Shown here piece by piece: positions 58,490 to 64,000 of a stretch of 64,000 bases of DNA (its first letter is position 1; every line of letters begins with the position of its first letter). This DNA comes from Zingiber officinale. Taxonomy: Eukaryota > Streptophyta > Magnoliopsida > Zingiberales > Zingiberaceae. A program made the position numbers and the translations under genes. The stretch lies in contig NC_055990.1 in NCBI RefSeq assembly GCF_018446385.1, positions 139,202,996 to 139,266,995 on the forward strand, given 5' to 3'. Below the pieces are notes generated by a model. The model was not told the origin of the DNA. It did no database searches and worked only from the letters and a program-made list of their open reading frames with translations.

Positions 58490-58720
58490 ATGTTGTAGCT
58501 GTTACTAATATATTAGTTAAACCATCCATTGTCCATGGAAGTGTAAAAGTAGTTAGAAGAGACATAGTTGAATTGGTATCTAAGTAGTAGACTTTAGTTA
58601 TTGGATAAGAATGTAAGTTGTGAATGCAGCAAATAACCTTTTTATTTAGGGGCCGCTCAATATCTAATTTATCTCTCTTCATTTTAACCATGGATCTGAT
58701 GATGAGAGACACTTAGCATG
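58490..58720 (+). repeat. Diverged fourth copy of the SINE-like repeat
   Basis: GAGACATAGTTGAATTGGTA, then CTAAGTAGTAGACTTTAGTT and CTCAATATCTAATTTATCTC, align with the units at 55690-56480. A short minus-strand open frame here is not a gene. Confidence 0.45.
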
Positions 58721-58728
58721 AGTGTCAT

Positions 58729-59195
58729 TAAGGGTGTCAAAAATAAATCTGACCTACCAACCCGACTTGAGTCAATTCAAAAATATTGGATTAGAGTTGG
58801 AGGTTTTTGGGTTCAAGTTGGATTCATTTCTTGGATTGTGTTAGGATCAGGTTGGGTTCAGGTTGATCTGAATTTAGAATTTATTTTTTTTTGTTGAGAT
58901 TAAATCAAATTTTATTTTAAAAATTAACATGATAGTGCATAATAGTAGAAGGTTAGTATGATAATAATAAAATATTAAACTAAAAGTAAAAAAATTATAG
59001 AAAAAATAGTAAAAAAAAATTTAATTGGGTTGGTCGGATTATTTGAGTTGGTCGGATTGTTCGGATTCGAGTTCAGATTTCGAATTTCAAATTGCATTCA
59101 AGTTCGAGTTAGATTTGAATTGAGATTTTTTTGTAATATATTATTTCGACTTGATCTGATTGAACCGATTCGATCTATTCGAATTGACATTTGTA
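58729..59195. mobile_element. hAT-type MITE with 8-bp target duplication
   Basis: The ends TAAGGGTGTCAAAA and ATTGACATTTGTA are weak inverted repeats. AGTGTCAT (58721-58728) and AGTGTTAT (59196-59203) flank it with one mismatch. The interior has GGTTGGTCGGATT-like repeats similar in style to the element at 48507-49043. Confidence 0.65.
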
Positions 59196-59869
59196 AGTGT
59201 TATCATGTAAAAGTAAGTCGAAGTAGAAGGGTGCTACGTTATCACCTGGGCACTCGTAATTTAATCCCTAACTACAATCTATTTGTAGATATTTTTTTAA
59301 TAAGATGTGCAATAATAAAATACTGAATTTCTGAATCTTTCATCACGAATACTTTTTAATTTATTTTTACGATTTATAAAATTTTTTATAAGAATAAATC
59401 AGCCACCTGATCACTATTATCTGATTCATTATTTTATTTTTAATGCAAAAGTAAGAAGAAGAAAAAAATTAACAACCTTTAACTGCCTCGACTATCAATG
59501 TGATGAAAATAGGACAAATTATTAGTTGGCGAAAGCAATTGTCATTATAGTTTACCTCGTGTCCTCTTCAAAGCCTATAAATAAATAAAGACTTTATACA
59601 ATTCTCTCACTTTAGCTTAAGTTTTTGTCAAAAAAAAAAAAAAATGCTTCAACTAATAATATATGTATATATATATATATATAATATTTTATCAAGTCAA
59701 TATATACCTTATTGTACACAATTAAGTTTTGATTAAAATATACAACTTTTCAATAGTTCGTATATCTTTATGCACCAAAATATATAATTATATATATTTT
59801 TTATTTATTATCTTTTTATTTTTATATACTCGAATTCAAATAATTCAATATATTATAATATTTTGTGTC
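59196..59869. other. Intergenic, AT-rich, upstream of the glycosylase gene
   Basis: No gene is seen. It holds an A run near 59629-59643 and an (AT)n run at about 59660-59692. Confidence 0.5.
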
Positions 59870-59877
59870 TATATAAA
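59870..59877 (+). promoter_or_regulatory. TATA box of the glycosylase gene
   Basis: TATATAAA lies 58 bp before the ATG at 59935, in an otherwise AT-rich region that turns GC-rich at the coding start. It predicts a short 5' leader of about 25-35 nt. Confidence 0.7.
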
Positions 59878-59934
59878 CAATTTTGTGCTTCTCTGCTTTC
59901 TATTCCTTTCCGAACTCCACGAAACGATCGGAAC

Positions 59935-61618
59935 ATGTGCCACTCCAAGATTAGATCATCCGATGCCGCATCGCCGGCGATCGACGGCAGGCAAGTTCTT
60001 CAGCCGCCCTCCAACCGCATCTCTCCTCTGGAATCTCCCCGCCCGGTCAAGCACACTCTGCAGAAATCGACTTCTCTCCCCACCTCATTCGCCAACGCTG
60101 CAGCCGCCGGCGTCTTTTCCATTGACCACCCATCGCCGCCGATACCGTATACGAAGATTACGGCAACGGCCCTTCTCAAGCGGAGGGGCGAGCCCATCGG
60201 CCTCGACTCTAGCACCGAGAAGCTCCGCACGCCGAAGGCCTCGACCTGGTCACCTCCGGCGGCGGCGAGGAAGGAGAAGAAGAACAAGAAGCCAGAGAAG
60301 GTGAGTGGAGAAATCCGGTTGGCGGACTTCTCTTCGGGACTGCTGCGCAACAGGGTTGCCGGAAGTGTCGCCGCTGCGCAGAGGGAGCACGCCGCGCTCG
60401 TGCAAGCCCAGAGGAAGCTTCGGATCGCCCACTACGGGAGGACTCCGGCCAAGATCGAGGAGTTGGCGGGTTCTATTGAGTGTCCCGACATTGCCATGAG
60501 CGCCTCCCAAGAAGAGAAGAAGTGCAGCTTCATAACACCGAGTTCAGGTACCAAAAGAGGGCTTTTACAAATTACAATAAACTCAAAGAAAAATTAGGGC
60601 AAATTACTAATTGTTCCATCCTCTTACTGATGTATACACAGATCCTGTGTATGCTGCTTATCATGATGAGGAATGGGGAGTTCCAGTTCATGATGACAGG
60701 TGATTACTTCCACAAATTTCTTCATCTTATCTGCACAAATTTCAACTAAATTTACATGTTGACAAGATTCAGATGGATAAACTTGCAGGATGTTGTTTGA
60801 GTTGCTTGTTCTAGCAGGAGCTCAAGTGGGGATGGACTGGACTACTATACTGAAGAAGAGGAATGAATTCAGGTTAGATGAATGCTACAAACAGTTTGTA
60901 TTCAGAGGAAAGTACTTGTCTCAAACAATTTAGAATCTTGAAAGAAATGTTGTGTGGCAGGGTGGCATTTGCTGAATTTGATGCAGAGTCTGTCTCCAAG
61001 TTCACAGAGAAGCAGATGGTTTCCATCAGTGTGGAACTGAAGCTGGATTTAGGAAGAGTTCGAGGAATTATCGAAAATTCTAAGAGAATTTTAGAGGTAG
61101 ATATATATATACATTTCTTCATGGTAGAGTTTCTGTGCTACATCCAGCTTTCCTTTCTTCTTCTCTTCCAGATATTATGTGTTAGAAAGTATATGCATGA
61201 GAAAAATATGATATCATGTCTGAAGTCAACTATATCATAATCATGAATTGATAGCTGAATGAAGAGATAGCTTTAGTTTTTCTCACCCTAACTCCATTAA
61301 AAGCTGAAAAGGAGAGCTAACTTTAATCATGCAACACATTTGATTGGAATGGGGCAGGTCAAGAGAAACTTTGGCTCCTTGGATAAGTATCTGTGGGTCT
61401 TCGTCAACCACAAGCCCATCTCAACAAACTACAAGTCCTGCAGAAAAATCCCAGTCAAGACCTCCAAGTCGGAATCCATCAGCAAGGACATGGTTCGCCG
61501 TGGCTTCCGCTTCGTCGGTTCGACAATTGTTCATTCCTTCATGCAGGCTGCTGGCCTGACCAACGACCACACCATCTCCTGCCCTCGCCACCTCCATTGC
61601 TCTCGTTTTGCCAACTGA
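59935..61618 (+). CDS. DNA-3-methyladenine glycosylase I family protein, 5 exons
   Basis: This family (Pfam PF03352) excises 3-methyladenine in base-excision repair; helix-hairpin-helix fold. Exons 59935-60547, 60643-60700, 60789-60872, 60961-61096 and 61358-61618 total 1,152 nt (383 aa), all GT-AG and in phase. Residues 1-190 are a Pro/Ser/Lys-rich, probably disordered plant extension. The glycosylase domain is about 195-380. Zinc ligands matching E. coli TAG are present: C197 (KCSF), H212 (YHDEEWG), H368 and C372 (NDHTISC). Other conserved blocks are VHDDRMLFELL, KKRNEFR, FVNHKP and RRGFRFVG. The residue at the E. coli Glu38 position is Ala233 (LAGAQVG), as I recall for plant homologues, so activity cannot be assumed. 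The ATG at 59935 is preferred over 59863, which precedes the TATA box. Confidence 0.92.
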
Positions 61619-63100
61619 TCCATAAGTATACTCTAATTTAGTTGATCATATCTGTCACATCCTCTAGATATATTTGTGAGGAGAATGCTAAAGGTTGTGT
61701 GTAGATAGATAGGCATATGGGTGTGTGGTTTGTGGAGTGATAGGAATTAATGCATGAGCCAATTGCTTCTTGTGAAGGAGGAGGAGCATGGCATGTGAAG
61801 GTGGACAGCAGATGCAAGTGTAGTTGTTATAATGGATAATTTCTTTTCTCCATGTGATACATGATCACTGCATGCCTCACTATTCCATGATTTCTCATCC
61901 TCCTCTTCAGCAAAACTAGTCCATGTCTTAACCCTAAATGTGTTGCTGAATTAGGACCTTGTAAAAGTTTACAATTGCAAATTGAGTAGTGCATTGAAGA
62001 TAGTAGTAGGTCATACAGTGATGTGCATGTGGCTATGTACTTTGCGTGAGGAATAGTGTATAGTGTTTCTTTCATTCTTTCTTTCTTTCTTTTTCTTTCT
62101 CTCTTGGTGCCATATGCATGTGCAAGAGAATCTTATTAACGTGAGGCTCCTTTTATTTTAGCATACCTTTTCTATTTTGTTTGTTAGACTGAGTATACAA
62201 TAGAATGTGCTAATGTTAATTGGATGATAAAGAGATGACTGTTGCTGTACCAGCTACAAAAGTGCTAAGAAAATTTGATGGCAACAGGCAGGCACATGGT
62301 GCATATATAAAGAGGTGCATTTCATTAATAATATGTTGCATTTAATTTTTGTATCACATGATTTTTTTTTTTTTTTTTGGTGTAGTTGACATCATGTACC
62401 TAACTTACCCCAACTAATTTTGAGATAATGGATCTGATTCTATGAAAATTTTTCATCGATTATCAAAGTAAATTAGGAAGCACTTGAAGCGGACAACCCA
62501 TCAGCCAACATTTTTAGGTCAATTATATGAATTTTTTTCTCCCAAGCAATCATCATTCTCTATGACGATGTAAACAAAAGGTTAGGGAAGAGCAAATTAT
62601 TAAAAGCTTTAGTTGAAGCCTTGAACCTTTTGCCAAACATTGAAATCTTTTGAGGACTTTGATTACAAGAGATTCAGGACTATTTTTTTCTGAAGTCTTA
62701 TGCCCAAAAGCTCTCAAAGAGTTTTTATAAAAGGCTCCAACGACTCAATTCTAATGCCTATAGTGAATCACCATTCCAAACTATAGTCGTTGGATGTCAA
62801 TAGCTCTGTATCCATGAGCAAAAACTTTATGTTCACTCAAAAATCATATCCAATGAACTTTCACTTGTCTTACAATTGCCCTAAACCTATGCAAAGGCTG
62901 TGAACTGAGTTGGTAAAAAACTAAGACTTGTAAGACCTGTTGGTACTGGGGACGTGGGATTTCTATTATTTAGGCAAAGAAAGAGAGCATCCATAAACAG
63001 AGCATCCATAAACTAATTGCAGGGATTTAGTTTATGAACTAGCAAGAACTTTCAGATTTTGTAGATGTGATTGCTCTTCCCTCCAACATTCTCTCCTCTC
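61619..63100. other. 3' flank of the glycosylase gene and intergenic sequence
   Basis: The 3' UTR probably runs through the first few hundred bases. A CTTT run (about 62075-62100) and a T run (about 62361-62379) are present. No further gene is recognised. Confidence 0.5.
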
Positions 63101-63164
63101 CGAATTCCTCTATTATACCGTAATTGTCGAATTTCCTCGTCATAATTCCTACCGGAGCCAGGCT

Positions 63165-63410
63165 CGTGTCATGGAGGTATGTCGGCGACGGAGCCGGCGA
63201 AGGCATCCCGACTGGCCGGCGATGCGTCAGTGGCCGGGGCGCGCTGAAAAGCGCTAAAAATCGCCTCTCGCAGTGGCCGACGATGCGTCGTGGCTGGGGC
63301 GCGATGCGTCAGAGGCTGCCGGCGATGTGTCAGTGGCCGACGAAGGCATCCACGGCTGGCCGTCGTAGCCGACAACCGCATCTGTCGCGGTTGATGTGGT
63401 AAAGGCGGCG
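63165..63410. repeat. GC-rich minisatellite
   Basis: Imperfect units around GGCCGGCGATGCGTCAGTGG and GGCTGGGGCGCGATGCGTCA repeat about six times. Because the array is GC-rich, frames are open on both strands (63124-63402 plus; 63169-63381 minus). Neither has a recognisable domain and they are not called as genes. Confidence 0.6.
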
Positions 63411-63611
63411 GAGATCGTGGCGAAGAAAGCAGCTAAAAAAAACGTGAATATAGTGTTTGAGAAACAGTTTAATTTTTATAAATCAAACAAAAATTAAAAA
63501 AAAAACAAAAACGAAAGAAAATATTCTATCGTGAATGAGAGAAATAAAAAAAACAACAAAAAATTCTAGTTAATTTTTTTTCTCTCTCCTGAAACATAGA
63601 AAGAAAAATTA

Positions 63612-64000
63612 AGGGGACATTTGGTTTAGGGGAATAGGAGTGGTGAATGGGAATGAGAATCATTGATTGTCATTGTTAATGTTTGGATTATAGAATAGGA
63701 ATGCAAATAAGGAAATGAATCCTTGAAATTGGGTAATAACTCATTCCCATGTACCTTCCCTTCAATGAGTCATTACTCTATTTTCATCAATCAAAATATT
63801 CTCTTATTCCAAAAATACCCTTAACCTAAAACTAAAATTTTCTCCCTTAATATCAAATATCAAAATATGTTTATTTATTTTTTCTTTCATATCACTTCTC
63901 TCTCCTTGTTCTCTTTCATCATATTTTCTCTCTCATCATTTTATCACATACTTTCTCTCTCCTATCACACTCTCTTTCCTTTTTTTCTCATTATACTTTC
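63612..64000. mobile_element. Left part of a Tourist-like (PIF/Harbinger) MITE
   Basis: After TTA at 63609-63611 the sequence reads AGGGGACATTTGGTTTAGGG, then GGAATAGGAG and GAATGGGAATGAGAATCATT, the typical start of Harbinger-type MITEs. The partner end is not seen before the window stops, so the right boundary is open. Confidence 0.45.

Noticed and set aside
59863-59934. An upstream in-frame start for the glycosylase
   Set aside because: The ATG at 59863 lies before the TATA box at 59870-59877, so it would not be in the transcript; 59935 is the first usable start.
59729-60304. A 191-codon plus-strand open frame overlapping the glycosylase exon 1
   Set aside because: It is a shifted frame of the GC-rich exon 1 preceded by AT-rich upstream sequence, and it contains the TATA box.
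63124-63402. A 92-codon gene near the right end, open on both strands
   Set aside because: The frame is built from imperfect GC-rich repeats and has no recognisable domain or gene signals.

Overview
This is nuclear DNA from a flowering plant, most likely a monocot. The evidence is two intron-rich genes with plant-type GT-AG splicing and a dense load of nested plant transposable elements: Tat-, Tekay/Del- and Galadriel-like Ty3/gypsy elements, Ty1/copia, hAT, CACTA, Mutator-like, Tourist-like MITEs and an Au SINE. Some repeats resemble ones I associate with Zingiberales (gingers, bananas). That order-level guess is recollection, not proof. Only two host protein-coding genes are supported. Most open frames elsewhere are LTR or transposon shadows. 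Layout: 1-12435 is transposon territory upstream of the first gene. It holds the 3' end of a Tat-like gypsy element with an antisense extra ORF and its LTR (1-3543), a truncated large gypsy LTR (3543-5775), another LTR (6091-6610), a CACTA end (6611-6985), and a minus-strand copia element (6986-12435) split by a complete but decayed 3.6-kb hAT transposon (8307-11931, 8-bp target duplication CCCTCCCT). From 13133 to 54991 lies an apparently intact 14-exon gene (559 codons) for a FLY1/FLY2 (yeast Tul1-like) transmembrane RING-H2 E3 ubiquitin ligase. Its exons total 1,680 bp but the gene spans about 42 kb. Intron 3 (8.5 kb) holds a decayed BED-type hAT, a long-TIR element built of hairpins, an Au SINE and MITEs. 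Intron 5 (23.7 kb) holds a nest: a sense copia element (27879-49216) invaded by an antisense Tekay/Del-like gypsy (28575-45214), itself invaded by a solo LTR (33627-36774) and an internally deleted Galadriel-like gypsy (36849-39593). Each level has a matching or near-matching 5-bp target duplication. 54992-59869 is intergenic, with SINE-like repeats and a hAT MITE. A five-exon DNA-3-methyladenine glycosylase I gene (59935-61618, 383 aa) follows, with a TATA box 58 bp upstream of its ATG. The rest is intergenic, with a GC-rich minisatellite and one end of a Tourist-like MITE running off the window. The two genes have unrelated roles (endomembrane ubiquitination and DNA base-excision repair) and nothing suggests they work together. 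All exon structures were built by eye from splice signals, reading phase and remembered family sequences. No alignment or transcript data were used.
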